Assembly (NCBI GenBank): GCA_009773995.1
Contig: VSMY01000016.1
Coordinates: 1 to 30,956, forward strand
Direction of reading: 5' to 3'
Source of the DNA: Oscillibacter sp.
GTDB lineage: Bacteria; Bacillota; Clostridia; Oscillospirales; Oscillospiraceae
DNA length: 30,956 bases
Numbering within the stretch: the stretch's first letter is position 1; each line of letters begins with the position of its first letter. Positions 30,890-30,956 of the stretch are shown here, piece after piece. Under the pieces are notes generated by a model. It worked only from the letters and a program-made list of their open reading frames with translations, was not told the DNA's origin and searched no databases. A program made the translations under genes and the position numbers.

Positions 30890-30956
30890 CCTCCGGCTAA
30901 GCCGGAGGCTTGAGTAGGCCCTAGAAGGGCCTGATACGGACGAAGCCCCTTAAGGG
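30890..30956. repeat. Cluster of three palindromes at the right edge
   Basis: CCTCCGGC-TAA-GCCGGAGG (30890-30908), AGGCCCT-AGA-AGGGCCT (30916-30932) and CCCTTAAGGG (30947-30956, cut by the window end) follow one another closely. The first could be a terminator hairpin of a gene beyond the edge, but none has a T tract here. A mobile-element end or structured RNA is possible; no gene is visible. Confidence 0.55.

Overview
The window is a GC-rich (roughly 60-65 % by eye) stretch of a strictly anaerobic, fermentative Bacillota chromosome. The mix of genes (four-subunit 2-oxoacid:ferredoxin oxidoreductase, [FeFe] hydrogenase, methionine gamma-lyase, a PotC-PotD fusion, the YedF/cysteine-desulfurase-like/DUF3343 set, DUF6472, ECF sigma factor plus membrane partner) suggests a gut Oscillospiraceae-type Clostridia (Oscillibacter/Flavonifractor/Lawsonibacter-like). 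This placement is inferred from gene content only. I see no tRNA, rRNA, CRISPR array, transposase or phage gene.

Layout. 1-2240: the 3' end of an RluA-type pseudouridine synthase, then a minus-strand pair (HAAS/DUF1700-like membrane protein, PadR regulator) whose promoter lies between two near-identical palindromes. 2242-6237: spermidine/putrescine ABC importer potA-potB-potCD. 6402-8403: convergent lysine/DAP genes dapH and lysA. 8590-11302: yedF, a class V aminotransferase, DUF3343, a 57-residue Cys-rich DUF6472 protein and a Nudix hydrolase. 11338-12380 (minus): HAD phosphatase and a small zincin. 12648-15202: gltX and asnA. 15357-16729 (minus): ECF sigma factor and a membrane-anchored partner, divergent from a GlgX-type debranching enzyme (16943-19066). 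19138-21275: XRE/zinc-ribbon regulator and an NhaC-family antiporter. 21356-27023: LysR regulator divergent from methionine gamma-lyase, followed by porGDAB. 27126-30718 (minus): an operon of a NuoF-C-terminal/GltD-like flavoprotein and a CpI-type [FeFe] hydrogenase.

How the right-hand genes may work together (inference): methionine is split by the lyase to methanethiol, ammonium and 2-oxobutyrate. The adjacent 2-oxoacid:ferredoxin oxidoreductase could turn 2-oxobutyrate into propionyl-CoA plus reduced ferredoxin, and the convergent hydrogenase module could dispose of or exchange those electrons. A 12-base motif shared by the nhaC and lysR/megL promoter regions hints that one LysR regulator covers transporter and lyase.

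The most unusual non-coding signal is a family of three intergenic repeats (about 2131-2229 in reverse, 6241-6388, 15201-15299). They share a roughly 60-base core and a stem whose two arms change together between copies. Other points are clean promoter/operator layouts (PadR pair, ECF/glgX palindrome), a structured megL leader of about 200 bases, a promoter whose -35 lies in a terminator loop, and a run of palindromes at the right edge.
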